NCBI GenBank assembly: GCA_002365735.1 | Contig: DEZY01000026.1 | Span: 2,769 to 49,705 of the forward strand | Origin: Actinobacteria bacterium UBA3120 | GTDB lineage: Bacteria; Actinomycetota; Actinomycetes; S36-B12 | Direction: 5' to 3' | DNA: 46,937 nt | Shown here: piece after piece, positions 23,700-31,811 of the stretch | How the letters are laid out: the number at the start of each line of letters is the position of its first letter | Numbering within the stretch: the first letter of the stretch is position 1 | Made by a program: the position numbers and the translations under genes | Notes under the pieces: generated by a model | What the model saw: only the letters and a program-made list of their open reading frames with translations | Told to the model about the DNA's origin: nothing | Database searches by the model: none

Positions 23700-24407
23700 T
23701 TAAGTCTTTTTCTGTTTGGTCAGGGTCGGTTTGGGGTCTAGGTCTCGAAGGCCATTCCACGCAAGGTTCACCAAGTGGGCCACGACTTCTTCTTTCTTGG
23801 GTTTACGAACATCCAGCCACCATTGCCCGGTGAACGCAACCATGCCCACCAGCATTTGGGAATACATGGGGGCGTATTTGTCGTTGATTCCGTGGGCCTT
23901 GAACTCGGCAGCCAGGACGTCTTCAACCTGGGTGGCGATGTCTACCATCAAGCTGGCAAAGGATCCGGTTTGAGCGGTGACGGGGGAATCACGAACCAGA
24001 ATTCTAAATCCTTGTGGATTGGAATCGATGTAATTGAACAATGCCATGCCGGCTTGCTCAACAAGCTCCCGAGCACCGGCACCGTCATTTTGAGAACCCG
24101 TCAGTGATTGGGTCACCGAATCAAGTAGGTAGTTCATCTCACGATCAACAACTACGGCATAGAGGCCCTCTTTCCCGCCGAAGTGTTCATAGACCACCGG
24201 TTTGGAAACGTCAGCTTTTGCCGCGATTTCTTCAACAGTTACTGTTTCAAAGCCTTTCTCGGCGAAGAGCTTGCGACCAACATTAAGTAGTTGTTCACGG
24301 CGTTCCTGCCCGGTCATGCGGACCTTGGCACCACTGGGTTTGCGGGACGGGGGTACCGAGGCGGCCCTTAATTCAACAACAGTCGCTAGGTCTTCCCTTT
24401 GAGACAC
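23700..24407 (-). CDS. TetR-family transcriptional regulator
   Basis: A 235-residue regulator. After a 30-residue basic tail, the HTH domain is QERREQLLNVGRKLFAEKGF, TVTVEEIAAKADVSKPVVYEHFGGKEGLYAVVVD. The rest is the helical ligand-binding and dimerisation domain. The start is a GTG ten bases after the desaturase stop, so it is cotranscribed with it. TetR partners of acyl-CoA desaturases (DesT and related proteins) sense acyl-CoAs and control unsaturated fatty-acid levels. The tandem palindromes before the desaturase are its likely binding sites. Confidence 0.9.
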   Translation of the reverse strand: MSQREDLATVVELRAASVPPSRKPSGAKVRMTGQERREQLLNVGRKLFAEKGFETVTVEEIAAKADVSKPVVYEHFGGKEGLYAVVVDREMNYLLDSVTQSLTGSQNDGAGARELVEQAGMALFNYIDSNPQGFRILVRDSPVTAQTGSFASLMVDIATQVEDVLAAEFKAHGINDKYAPMYSQMLVGMVAFTGQWWLDVRKPKKEEVVAHLVNLAWNGLRDLDPKPTLTKQKKT

Positions 24408-24416
24408 GGGAACTAC

Positions 24417-25406
24417 CTATTCGCCGTTGTAACCGCGTAAGCGGAAACGGTCATTGGGATCTTTCAGCTTTTTCACTAGGCGATCTGGCTTCGGCCAACG
24501 AACTTCGGTTACTAGTCCGGTCTTTTCCATTCCTTTGATCACGCTCGCCGAAATATCAATTTGTCCCTTCATCACGCCGTGTCGAGCCGCTGTCGGATCG
24601 ACGTGATGCAGGTTGTGCCATGACTCACCCAGTGACGGGATTGCTAGCCAGGCAACGTTGCTGGAAAGATCACGGGAAGTAAAGGGTCGGTTTCCAAACA
24701 CATGGCAAATGCTGTTGATTGACCAAGTCACATGATGCACGAAGGCAATCCGAACCAAACCAGCCCAGAAGAATGCGGTGAGAGCACCCATCCAAGACCA
24801 GGTGATTAACCCGCCCAGGATTCCTGGAATGAGCAAACTAGCAATGACAAAGATGGAGAAGTGCTTCGACATCCACGTGAGATCTTTGTCTTTGGCGATA
24901 TCCGGTGCGTATTTTTCGATCCCGGTGTTATCACTTTCAAAGAGCCAACCGACGTGGGCGAAGAGTAGACCTTTTGCAATTGCTTTCTTGGAAGTGCCAA
25001 ATCGCCATGGTGAATGGGGGTCGCCCACTTCATCGGAGAATTTATGATGCTTTCTGTGGTCGGCCACCCACTGGTCGAGTGAGCCTTCAATTGCCAAGGA
25101 ACCACAGATTGCCAGGATGATTTTGACGCCACGATTAGCTTTGAATGAGCCGTGCGTGAAAAAGCGGTGATAGCCAACGGTGATTCCACCGGCGGTCAGG
25201 ATCCACAGTCCGAGTGCCAACCCAATGTCGAGCCAACTGACCCAACCTCCCCAGACAACGGGGATGGTAAATGCAACGGCGAGTAGGGGAACGACGACAA
25301 ATGCGCCGATGGTGATGCGCATGGGCATGCCAAGATAGGTAAGTTCGTCGGCACTTTCATCAACCACGGGATCAAGATCAACTTTTTCTTGGTTCATGAC
25401 GCTCAT
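24417..25406 (-). CDS. Acyl-CoA/fatty-acid delta-9-type desaturase
   Basis: A 329-residue membrane di-iron desaturase. The three histidine boxes are present: HRFFTH (His80-His85), DHRKHH (around 117-121) and HNLHH near residue 275 (ESWHNLHHVDPTA). Four hydrophobic segments fit the two hairpins expected in the membrane. It introduces a double bond into acyl chains to keep membranes fluid. A GAGGAG binding site precedes the ATG. It is followed by a TetR gene in the same operon. An electron-donor reductase is not seen nearby. Confidence 0.92.
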   Translation of the reverse strand: MSVMNQEKVDLDPVVDESADELTYLGMPMRITIGAFVVVPLLAVAFTIPVVWGGWVSWLDIGLALGLWILTAGGITVGYHRFFTHGSFKANRGVKIILAICGSLAIEGSLDQWVADHRKHHKFSDEVGDPHSPWRFGTSKKAIAKGLLFAHVGWLFESDNTGIEKYAPDIAKDKDLTWMSKHFSIFVIASLLIPGILGGLITWSWMGALTAFFWAGLVRIAFVHHVTWSINSICHVFGNRPFTSRDLSSNVAWLAIPSLGESWHNLHHVDPTAARHGVMKGQIDISASVIKGMEKTGLVTEVRWPKPDRLVKKLKDPNDRFRLRGYNGE

Positions 25407-25453
25407 GGGCTCTCCTCGCTCTTTGCTGTCGGATTCATGGGTAAATGGTGAAC

Positions 25454-25482
25454 TTACGCAAGCGTAACCTACGGTAGCGTAG
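25454..25482 (-). promoter_or_regulatory. Tandem palindromic operators before the desaturase operon
   Basis: Two adjacent inverted repeats: TTACGC-AA-GCGTAA at 25454-25467 (perfect) and CTACG-GTAG-CGTAG at 25469-25482 (perfect), separated by one base. Extended arms of the second also match in most positions (GTAACCTACG against GCAAGCTACG in reverse complement). They lie about 50-75 bases upstream of the desaturase ATG and are probably bound by the co-encoded TetR protein. Confidence 0.6.
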
Positions 25483-25567
25483 CTTGCAACCGGTGGTGGG
25501 AACTGACGTGGATGTCAGGCTTATGCAATGGCCTACCACCCCAAGCCATAGGGTGTGTGTCGCGTGA

Positions 25568-25641
25568 TCCCGGGTCGTCTAGCGGCAGGACAGCGGACTT
25601 TGAATCCGTCAACGGAGGTTCGATCCCTCCCCCGGGAGCCA
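25568..25641 (+). tRNA. tRNA-Gln (anticodon TTG)
   Basis: The 74-base gene folds as a complete cloverleaf. The acceptor stem is TCCCGGG with CCCGGGA, followed by discriminator G and an encoded CCA. The D-arm is GTCT with GGAC. The anticodon arm is GCGGA-CTTTGAA-TCCGT with anticodon TTG. The T-arm is GGAGG-TTCGATC-CCTCC. It reads CAA (and CAG by wobble). A glutamine tRNA near glmU is a common actinobacterial arrangement. Confidence 0.95.
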
Positions 25642-25769
25642 AGCCGGAAGAACCCGCCGAGGCGGCAACGCCTGAGGCAGATTAATAACTGTGGTCCACT
25701 CGCTAGTTTTGCCTTCTTCAGATAATCTTTCATGACTACAAGCCCATCACGCAGAATAGGAGCAAGTAA

Positions 25770-26045
25770 ATGCCCACGGTAATAATTAAAGGGAAGATGA
25801 CAAAAGGTTACGACCACTGGCTGGCAGCCTTTGAGGGTCTTGAAGAACGTCGCGACAAGGACTATGGCATCCGGACTCTTTATCGTGGACAGGATTTACA
25901 GGAAGCCGATACGTTTCATTTGGTCATGTTCACTCCATCGATGGAAGTGCTGCAAAGTCACATGGAGAACGAAGCAGTACTGATTGCTGAAGCAGGCGGC
26001 GATCCTGATCCAGATGCAAACACAATGTCGATATCTTCTGATTAA
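25770..26045 (+). CDS. Small ferredoxin-fold (dimeric alpha/beta barrel) protein
   Basis: A 91-residue soluble protein preceded by an AGGAG binding site at proper distance. The pattern of VIIKGKM, a helix around YDHWLAAFEGLEE, strands RTLYRGQD and FHLVMFTP, a helix and an acidic tail resembles antibiotic-monooxygenase (ABM) or DUF3764-type dimeric barrels. No catalytic residue can be named. It follows the tRNA gene and precedes a stretch of decayed sequence. Another protein of similar size and fold lies on the opposite strand at 26517. Function unknown. Confidence 0.65.
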   Translation: MPTVIIKGKMTKGYDHWLAAFEGLEERRDKDYGIRTLYRGQDLQEADTFHLVMFTPSMEVLQSHMENEAVLIAEAGGDPDPDANTMSISSD

Positions 26046-26056
26046 GCACAAACTGA

Positions 26057-26430
26057 AATCTCGGCGTTCTCTGCTACCAATATTGCTACCACCTGGACTC
26101 AGGAGCCCATCTGTTCATCGATCCCCCTGCCGCGCGGCTGACCAACTTCCATCAGGTGCCGATGAGTAATCCGGAGGATATTCACCTGGTACAAATCCCG
26201 ACTCCCGCTGGTCCCGTCACCACCCTCCCCCTCCCAAACCCATTTGGCGGGCTACCTTTGGCCAAGGCCAACCCGGCGGAGTAGTTGCGCGCTGGCGCAA
26301 ATATGAAGGCAGCTCAGAACATGTTTGGGATGCCTCTGCATGTTGCGGCCGCTCGCTGTGGGCATGGCGATCCCCGGATTACGCCCCCATAAATTACGGG
26401 ATATCCGTGCGTGCGACCCGGATGTTCTGA
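26057..26430 (+). pseudogene. Decayed coding stretch of uncertain origin (possibly PAAR-like)
   Basis: No intact gene is present in the 470 bases between the two small barrel proteins, yet several frames look protein-like. One frame, stop-free from 26057 to TAG 26282, has SNPEDIHLVQIPTPAGPVTT followed by LPLPNPFGG. Another, running to TGA 26428, has HVWDASACCGRSLWAWR and YGISVRATRMF. The first resembles the proline/glycine-rich start of PAAR-like spike-tip proteins (xxHLxxxPxPxxPxPLPxPFxG). Neither frame has a start codon with a binding site. I read it as a frameshifted relic; identity is a guess. Confidence 0.25.
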
Positions 26431-26516
26431 CTTGCCCAGACGCTTTCTGGTAGAGCCTGCCCATTACGGCCTCGAATGGGACCGAATGGCAATGCTCAAA
26501 ATTTGAAAATTTAGGC

Positions 26517-26819
26517 CTAGACCTGGTAGAGGTGAATCAAATCCAACTCTGAGCGCTCGGGTGTTTCCGTAATGAGCTCAGAGATTGAGTCATTGAATTC
26601 TGCAAAGAAAGGCATGCTGTAAACATCAGCGGCAATTTGCTTTTCAGTGAAGACCCCGATACCCCGGATGAGTCCGCTGGCAGGATCTCCTGTGATGAGA
26701 ATCAAACGGTCGGCAGGCACTGCCTCTTGGAAAGCCTGGGCAAATTCACTGTAGGCAGCGAGAACATCTGCATATCTGCCGGGCTTTGCGTGCATAGTGA
26801 ATTCAATGACCGATTCCAT
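26517..26819 (-). CDS. Small ABM-like (dimeric alpha/beta barrel) protein
   Basis: A 100-residue soluble protein. The frame is open to 26942, but the ATG at 26819 is right: AAGGAG stands six bases before it, and the upstream part lacks structure. MESVIEFTMHAKPGRYADVL begins a ferredoxin-like fold as in antibiotic-biosynthesis monooxygenases, with a helix (VLAAYSEFAQAFQEAVPA), strands ILITGDPASG and IGVFTE, and a C-terminal helix plus strand. It is monocistronic. No cofactor or substrate can be named. Confidence 0.72.
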   Translation of the reverse strand: MESVIEFTMHAKPGRYADVLAAYSEFAQAFQEAVPADRLILITGDPASGLIRGIGVFTEKQIAADVYSMPFFAEFNDSISELITETPERSELDLIHLYQV

Positions 26820-27097
26820 GATTATCTCCTTAGGATTGTGGCGCGAGTGGTGGAAACTTATCAGAGCAATTACCGCTCGGCTCGACCAACAAACTCTGAG
26901 TAACCACCGGTACAGCACCGTGACCATGATCGAGGTGGGCATCTTGGAATTTACCCGTAAACCTGCTTGGTGATGAGTGCATCCCCCAATATTGCTTCCA
27001 GCGGCGAATCCTTCAACGCAAGTCCTATCCCTTCCCCGGGGGCTGGGAATTTCGTCATACTTTTTTCGATGACCCTCGTGCCAGGATCACGACAAAC

Positions 27098-27109
27098 TAG
27101 GCTAGGGGG
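27098..27109 (+). promoter_or_regulatory. -10 element and spacer of a leaderless glmU promoter
   Basis: TAGGCT (27098-27103), six bases, then GTG at 27110. The 290 bases upstream (26820-27097) contain nothing else recognisable. The G-rich spacer could be mistaken for a ribosome binding site, but it directly abuts the start codon. Confidence 0.5.
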
Positions 27110-28564
27110 GTGCGTCCCCCAATTGTGATCATTCTTGCGGCAGGTGAAGGGACCCGCATGAAGTCGGCAACACCAAAAGTTCTCCACGAAATTTCTGGGC
27201 GCAGCCTGCTGGGTCACGTGATTGAAGCGGCCGCAACTATTGAGCCCGAACACCTGGTGGTGGTTGTCGGCCACGAAAGCGAACAAGTGGTCGCGCACCT
27301 TGATGAAGTGGCACCCTGGGTTGCAACCGTCGAACAAACACAACGCAATGGAACCGGCCATGCGGTCCGCGTTGCTTTGGAATTTTTGAGCGAACGTGGA
27401 GTTACGACAAGTGAAGCTCCAGTAGTTGTGCTTACCGGTGACACCCCGCTACTTACCGGTGAATCTTTGGTCACAATGTTGACTAAGCATGGTGAAAACA
27501 CGGCAGCGGCAACTGTGTTAACAGCGGATCTGGATAATCCTTTTGGCTACGGGCGCATCCTTCGTTCGAGCGACCGGGTAGTGGGAATCGTAGAAGAAAA
27601 GGATGCGACCCCGCAGCAGCGTGAAATCGGCGAGATTAATTCGGGCATGTACGCATTTGAAGGCGCGGCATTACTTGATGCGATTACCGGGCTAAATACC
27701 AGCAATTCGCAGGGGGAAGAATATCTCACGGACGTCATCGAGATTCTGGCCTCACGCGGCGACGTCGTAATTGGGGTGAGTGCACACGACACAAGCGACA
27801 TCCTGGGAATTAATGACCGCTCGCAGCTTGCATCAGCAATGGCAATCATGCGCGATCGAATAAATGACAAGTGGATGAAAGCTGGAGTCACCATATTTGA
27901 CCCGGAGAGCACGTGGATTGACGTTGATGCCGAATTGGCGCCCGATGTAACTCTATTCCCACAGACTACTGTGCGCGGGCCGACCGCCATTGAAACTGGC
28001 GCTCAGGTAGGTCCGGGAACCACTTTGATTTCTGCTGAAGTCGGTGTCAATGCGATTGTTCGACACACTTGGGCCGAACTTGTCGTGATCGGTGCCGGCG
28101 CAACGGTAGGGCCTTACACCTATCTGCGGCCCGGAACCGTAATCGGTGCTTCCGGTAAGGCCGGTGCCTTCGTTGAAATGAAAAATGCTCAGCTAGGTGA
28201 GGGCTCCAAAGTTCCGCACCTTTCCTATGTCGGCGATGCCACTATCGGCGTTGGCACCAATATTGGTGCGGGCACCATTTTTGTCAACTATGACGGAGTC
28301 GAGAAACACCACACCACGGTCGGGGACCAGGCCCGGGTTGGATCAGACAACATGTTGATTGGGCCTGTGGTGATTGGCGACGGGGCTTACACGGCGGCGG
28401 GTTCAGTGGTGACAGAGGACGTCCCCGCCGGTGCGATGGCCGTGGGCCGGGCCCGGCAACGAAATATTCTGGATTGGGTCCTTCGAAAGCGCCCTGGCAC
28501 GCAGTCAGCGCAAGCCGCACAGAGGGCAACGCAATCCGATCAATCGGGACATGAAAAGGTTTAG
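27110..28564 (+). CDS. glmU: Bifunctional GlmU: glucosamine-1-P acetyltransferase / UDP-GlcNAc pyrophosphorylase
   Basis: A 484-residue bifunctional enzyme making UDP-N-acetylglucosamine for peptidoglycan. The N-terminal uridyltransferase domain (1-230) has ILAAGEGTRMKS (Leu9-Ser19), QRNGTGHAV, LTGDTPLL and GEINSGMYAFEG. The C-terminal left-handed beta-helix (about 250-455) has hexapeptide repeats, YLRPGTVIG, SYVGDATIG and FVNYDGVEKHHTTVGD, the acetyltransferase active-site region. A short basic Gln/Ala-rich tail follows. The GTG start is set by the -10 element. It precedes prs by 83 bases. Confidence 0.96.
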   Translation: MRPPIVIILAAGEGTRMKSATPKVLHEISGRSLLGHVIEAAATIEPEHLVVVVGHESEQVVAHLDEVAPWVATVEQTQRNGTGHAVRVALEFLSERGVTTSEAPVVVLTGDTPLLTGESLVTMLTKHGENTAAATVLTADLDNPFGYGRILRSSDRVVGIVEEKDATPQQREIGEINSGMYAFEGAALLDAITGLNTSNSQGEEYLTDVIEILASRGDVVIGVSAHDTSDILGINDRSQLASAMAIMRDRINDKWMKAGVTIFDPESTWIDVDAELAPDVTLFPQTTVRGPTAIETGAQVGPGTTLISAEVGVNAIVRHTWAELVVIGAGATVGPYTYLRPGTVIGASGKAGAFVEMKNAQLGEGSKVPHLSYVGDATIGVGTNIGAGTIFVNYDGVEKHHTTVGDQARVGSDNMLIGPVVIGDGAYTAAGSVVTEDVPAGAMAVGRARQRNILDWVLRKRPGTQSAQAAQRATQSDQSGHEKV

Positions 28565-28647
28565 TCAAGAACACCCACCTTCCCCGCGCCAGACACAAGT
28601 AAATAGTTCTCCCGGTGAGATAGATCGCAACCAGTAAAGGTGGAGCA

Positions 28648-29649
28648 GTGGCCGAAAAGTCAGTCCCAACCCAGAAGCATCTCTTGCTGCTGTCCGGCAG
28701 GTCGCACCCGGAGTTGGCCGATCAGGTCGCTGAGAACCTAGGCATTGATCTGACCCCTGTTACCGCACACGATTTTGCTAACGGTGAGATCTTCGTCCGG
28801 TTTCGTGAATCTGTTCGCGGTGGTGACGCATTTGTGCTTCAAAGCCACACCACGCCCATTAATAAGTGGATCATGGAACAGCTGATCATGGTTGATGCGC
28901 TCAAGCGCGCCTCCGCAAAGCGCATCACGGTGGTCGTGCCCTTTTACGGGTACGCCCGCCAGGACAAGAAGCACCGAGGCCGTGAGCCGATTTCCGCCCG
29001 CCTAATGGCAGACCTGTTTAAGACTGCCGGAGCTGATCGCCTCATGACGGTTGATTTGCATACTTCACAGATCCAAGGTTTTTTTGATGGACCAGTAGAC
29101 CACCTCTTCGCATTGCCTCTTCTGGCCGCACACGTCGCAGGCAAAGTTGACGGTAGCAAAATCACTGTGGTGTCCCCGGATGCCGGCCGAGTCCGCGTCG
29201 CTGAGCGGTGGACCGATGTACTGGGCGCACCCTTGGCAATTATTCATAAACGACGCGATCCCGATATCCCTAATCAGGTGCGGGTGCTTGAAGTCGTGGG
29301 AGACGTCAAAGATCGCGTCTGCGTGGTCGTTGACGACATGATCGACACCGGTGGCACGATTGTGAAGGCATCAGAGACCCTGTTTGAAAATGGCGCCTCG
29401 CAGGTGATCGTGGCTGCAACCCACGCCATTCTGAGCGACCCGGCCCGCGAACGCCTCCAGAACTCCAATATTTCTGACGTAATAGTGACCGACACGCTCC
29501 CGATCGCAGGAGAGCGCCGATTTGACAAGCTCACGGTGCTTTCAATCGCTCCGTTGCTGGCAACAGCGATCAATGAAGTCTTCACCGACGGTTCGGTTAC
29601 CCGGATGTTTGAAGACGAAGACTTCGGTCGGCATACCTCCTCGCACTAG
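28648..29649 (+). CDS. prs: Ribose-phosphate pyrophosphokinase
   Basis: A 333-residue class-I PRPP synthase supplying PRPP for nucleotides, His, Trp and NAD. Ribose-5-P and ATP-binding elements are YGYARQDKKHRGREPISARL, TVDLHTSQIQGFF and VVSPDAGRVRVAERW. The PRPP loop is VVVDDMIDTGGTI. KRRDPD carries the flexible-loop Lys-Arg. The GTG follows AAGGTGGA at good spacing. The glmU-prs-rplY-pth order is the actinobacterial norm. Confidence 0.96.
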   Translation: MAEKSVPTQKHLLLLSGRSHPELADQVAENLGIDLTPVTAHDFANGEIFVRFRESVRGGDAFVLQSHTTPINKWIMEQLIMVDALKRASAKRITVVVPFYGYARQDKKHRGREPISARLMADLFKTAGADRLMTVDLHTSQIQGFFDGPVDHLFALPLLAAHVAGKVDGSKITVVSPDAGRVRVAERWTDVLGAPLAIIHKRRDPDIPNQVRVLEVVGDVKDRVCVVVDDMIDTGGTIVKASETLFENGASQVIVAATHAILSDPARERLQNSNISDVIVTDTLPIAGERRFDKLTVLSIAPLLATAINEVFTDGSVTRMFEDEDFGRHTSSH

Positions 29650-29725
29650 GCAAAGCAGACCTTTGTAGACTCAGGGCGTTCCTCGGCGAGGGTGCAGCTA
29701 GCGCGGCACCGTAATCGACGTGGTC

Positions 29726-29737
29726 GGGCTTTAGCCC
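29726..29737 (+). other. Small hairpin in the prs-rplY gap
   Basis: GGGC pairs with GCCC around TTTA (extendable to GGGCT/AGCCC with a two-base loop), followed by CTCT. It lies in the 146-base gap between prs and rplY and could be a weak terminator or part of the rplY leader. The rest of the gap shows nothing else recognisable. Confidence 0.3.
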
Positions 29738-29795
29738 CTCTCCTTGGCGCGCAACTGCTTCACCTAAATGTGCCGATCAAATACAAGGAGACTTC

Positions 29796-30380
29796 GTGAC
29801 TAACGTCAACATCACCGCTTCCCCCCGCTCGGAATTTGGCAAGGGCGCTGCGCGCCGGATCCGCCGTGGTGGCCAGATTCCTGCAGTCTTGTACGGCACG
29901 GACACCTCGCTCATGCACGTCACCCTGCCAGAGCACGAACTGAACTTGGCCCTTCGTAAACCTCGCGTGGTGCTCAATATTGCTTTTGACAGCCAGACCT
30001 ACCTCACGAAGCCACGCGATATTCAGCGCGATCCAGTTCGTCTTAACCTTGAGCATCTTGACCTCTTGGTGATTACCAAACAAGAAGCAGCACTTCGTAG
30101 TGACTACGCGGACGCAGTCGCCCAGGTGCATTCAGCAGCTGAAGAAGCCGGGCTCGACATCGCAATGGTCATGCAGTCATGGGAAGAATCCGTTGCCAGT
30201 GGCGAGCTGCCTCTTGACGCAGTGGCTCACGCGGTCGATGACGCTAGGGAAAAGGCGATTGAACTTGCTGCTGCAGCCGCCGCTGCCGGTGCCAGCGAAG
30301 ATGCTGCTGCCGCATCCGCCGCCGCCGCCTTGGAAGTTATAGAGACTGACATCGTCCCGGCTGAGCCTGCTGCGGAGTAG
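29796..30380 (+). CDS. rplY: 50S ribosomal protein L25 (general stress protein Ctc form)
   Basis: A 194-residue 5S-rRNA-binding protein of the long TL5/Ctc type. The N-terminal L25 domain (1-95) has SPRSEFGKGAARRIRRGGQI and PAVLYGTD. The second domain includes LEHLDLLVI. The C-terminal 35 residues are an Ala-rich acidic tail (AAAAAAGASEDAAAASAAAA), common in high-GC Gram-positives. The GTG is preceded by CAAGGAGA. It overlaps pth by one base (TAGTG). Confidence 0.93.
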   Translation: MTNVNITASPRSEFGKGAARRIRRGGQIPAVLYGTDTSLMHVTLPEHELNLALRKPRVVLNIAFDSQTYLTKPRDIQRDPVRLNLEHLDLLVITKQEAALRSDYADAVAQVHSAAEEAGLDIAMVMQSWEESVASGELPLDAVAHAVDDAREKAIELAAAAAAAGASEDAAAASAAAALEVIETDIVPAEPAAE

Positions 30381-30958
30381 TGACTTTTGTTATCGCGGGG
30401 TTGGGCAATCCTGGCCCCGCATATGCCGGGACCAGGCACAACATCGGTGCGATGGTTGTCGCCGAACTTGCTGCACATTTGTCAGTAAAGTTATCGCGGC
30501 ACAAGAAGGCATTCGCGGCAGTTGGGGAAAGTCATATTGGGCTTCCCGGTTCCCAGCAGAGCGTGGTACTCGCGATCCCGTTGTGTTACATGAATGAAAG
30601 CGGTGGACCGATCAAGTCGATCCTTGATTTCTACGACGTGCCGCTCGAAAACCTGATCGTTGTCCACGACGAACTCGATATTGACTTCGCCGCAATCCGA
30701 CTAAAGCTTGGCGGGGGAGACAATGGGCACAACGGGCTCAAGAGCATCAAAAAATCAATTGGCTCCGGTGAGTACTACCGGACCAGAATGGGAATTGGCA
30801 GACCACAGGGCCGGCAAGATCCGGCTGATTTTGTACTCTCGCAGTTCAGTGCAGGTGAGCGCAAGGAATTACCTGAACTTATTAGTCGTGGATGTGAAGC
30901 ACTTGAGACGCTGGTGACCCGCGGTTTAGATTTGGCCCAAAGTAAATTTAACAGTTAG
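30380..30958 (+). CDS. pth: Peptidyl-tRNA hydrolase
   Basis: A 192-residue enzyme that recycles peptidyl-tRNAs dropped from ribosomes. The N-terminus IAGLGNPGPAYAGTRHNIG contains substrate-binding Asn10 and catalytic His20. MNESGGPI (Asn72), VVHDELDIDF (Asp97) and LGGGDNGHNGLKSI (Asn118) complete the active site. The GTG overlaps the rplY TAG by one base, showing tight coupling. Length and motifs are typical. Confidence 0.95.
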   Translation: MTFVIAGLGNPGPAYAGTRHNIGAMVVAELAAHLSVKLSRHKKAFAAVGESHIGLPGSQQSVVLAIPLCYMNESGGPIKSILDFYDVPLENLIVVHDELDIDFAAIRLKLGGGDNGHNGLKSIKKSIGSGEYYRTRMGIGRPQGRQDPADFVLSQFSAGERKELPELISRGCEALETLVTRGLDLAQSKFNS

Positions 30959-30971
30959 GCGATGTGCACAC

Positions 30972-31811
30972 ATGAACCCAACCGAAGATTTGACCCAACT
31001 CGGCGATGCTGAGCTTTCGCGCACTGTTGCCCAGCAGGCCGGTGTGCTGCTTATGGCGCTGCGCAAGGAGTTTTTTCGCGCCCATCCGGTGGATTCAATT
31101 GACAAGACCGTAAGTGATCAACTACGCGACCAAGCCGATCGTGCGGCGCACCTTTTCATTATGGATAAACTCTCAGCCGCCCGCCCGTGTGACGCAATTC
31201 TTAGTGAAGAAGGCAAAGACGATGCGGCCCGACTCGAATCAGATCGAGTGTGGATCGTTGACCCGCTAGACGGAACCTGGGAGTACGGGCAGAATCGCAA
31301 AGATTTTGGAGTTCACATTGCTTTATGGAATACAAAATCCGGAAAGCTCAGTGCTGGCACTGTGGATCTCCCCGACCAAGGCCTTACACGAAGCGTCCTC
31401 GATGCTGTAGAGATCGCAACCTCGAAGGACTCGGTGATCCGGGTCGTCGCATCTCGTTCCCGCCCACCGGCAACGTTGAAGGAAATCGTCGCAAGGCTCG
31501 GCGAGCTCCTGACAGAAGCAGAGATTCCTCACAGTCAGGTTGAAATCGTTGACGTTGGCTCTGTGGGCGCAAAAGTAAATGAGATTTTGTGCGGACGCGC
31601 AGACATTTATTTGCACAACACCGGCTTTTACGAGTGGGATGTCGCAGCCCCGTACATTGTTGCGCAGCACTACGGGCTGATCGCATCACACATGGATGGC
31701 GCGCCAGTCACTTTTAATCACATGCCGCCTTATGTCACTGATCTCGCTGTATCCCGGGCGGATCTGCATCCGCATGTTCTGCGGGCTATAAAAGAAACCC
31801 AGGGAGCGTGA
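30972..31811 (+). CDS. cysQ: 3'(2'),5'-bisphosphate nucleotidase / inositol-phosphatase family
   Basis: A 279-residue Mg-dependent Li-sensitive phosphatase. The metal site has SEEGKD (Glu79-Glu80), WIVDPLDGTWEYG (Asp97, Asp100, Thr102) and a late WDVAAP motif near residue 223. This arrangement and the SGKLSAGTVDLP segment fit CysQ, which hydrolyses PAP from sulfate assimilation, though inositol or fructose phosphates are possible. It lies 13 bases after pth. Its stop overlaps the mfd GTG by four bases. Confidence 0.85.
   Translation: MNPTEDLTQLGDAELSRTVAQQAGVLLMALRKEFFRAHPVDSIDKTVSDQLRDQADRAAHLFIMDKLSAARPCDAILSEEGKDDAARLESDRVWIVDPLDGTWEYGQNRKDFGVHIALWNTKSGKLSAGTVDLPDQGLTRSVLDAVEIATSKDSVIRVVASRSRPPATLKEIVARLGELLTEAEIPHSQVEIVDVGSVGAKVNEILCGRADIYLHNTGFYEWDVAAPYIVAQHYGLIASHMDGAPVTFNHMPPYVTDLAVSRADLHPHVLRAIKETQGA

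Noticed and set aside
25642..25769. Terminator after tRNA-Gln
   Set aside because: AGGCG and CGCCT around GCAA form only a five-base stem with no T-run, so it is not convincing.
26252..26464. Minus-strand frame of 70 codons in the decayed stretch
   Set aside because: It has no binding site and overlaps plus-strand frames with more protein-like text. Kept as part of a relic region only.
27547..27990. 147-codon antisense frame in glmU
   Set aside because: It lies fully over the uridyltransferase domain and lacks any signal.
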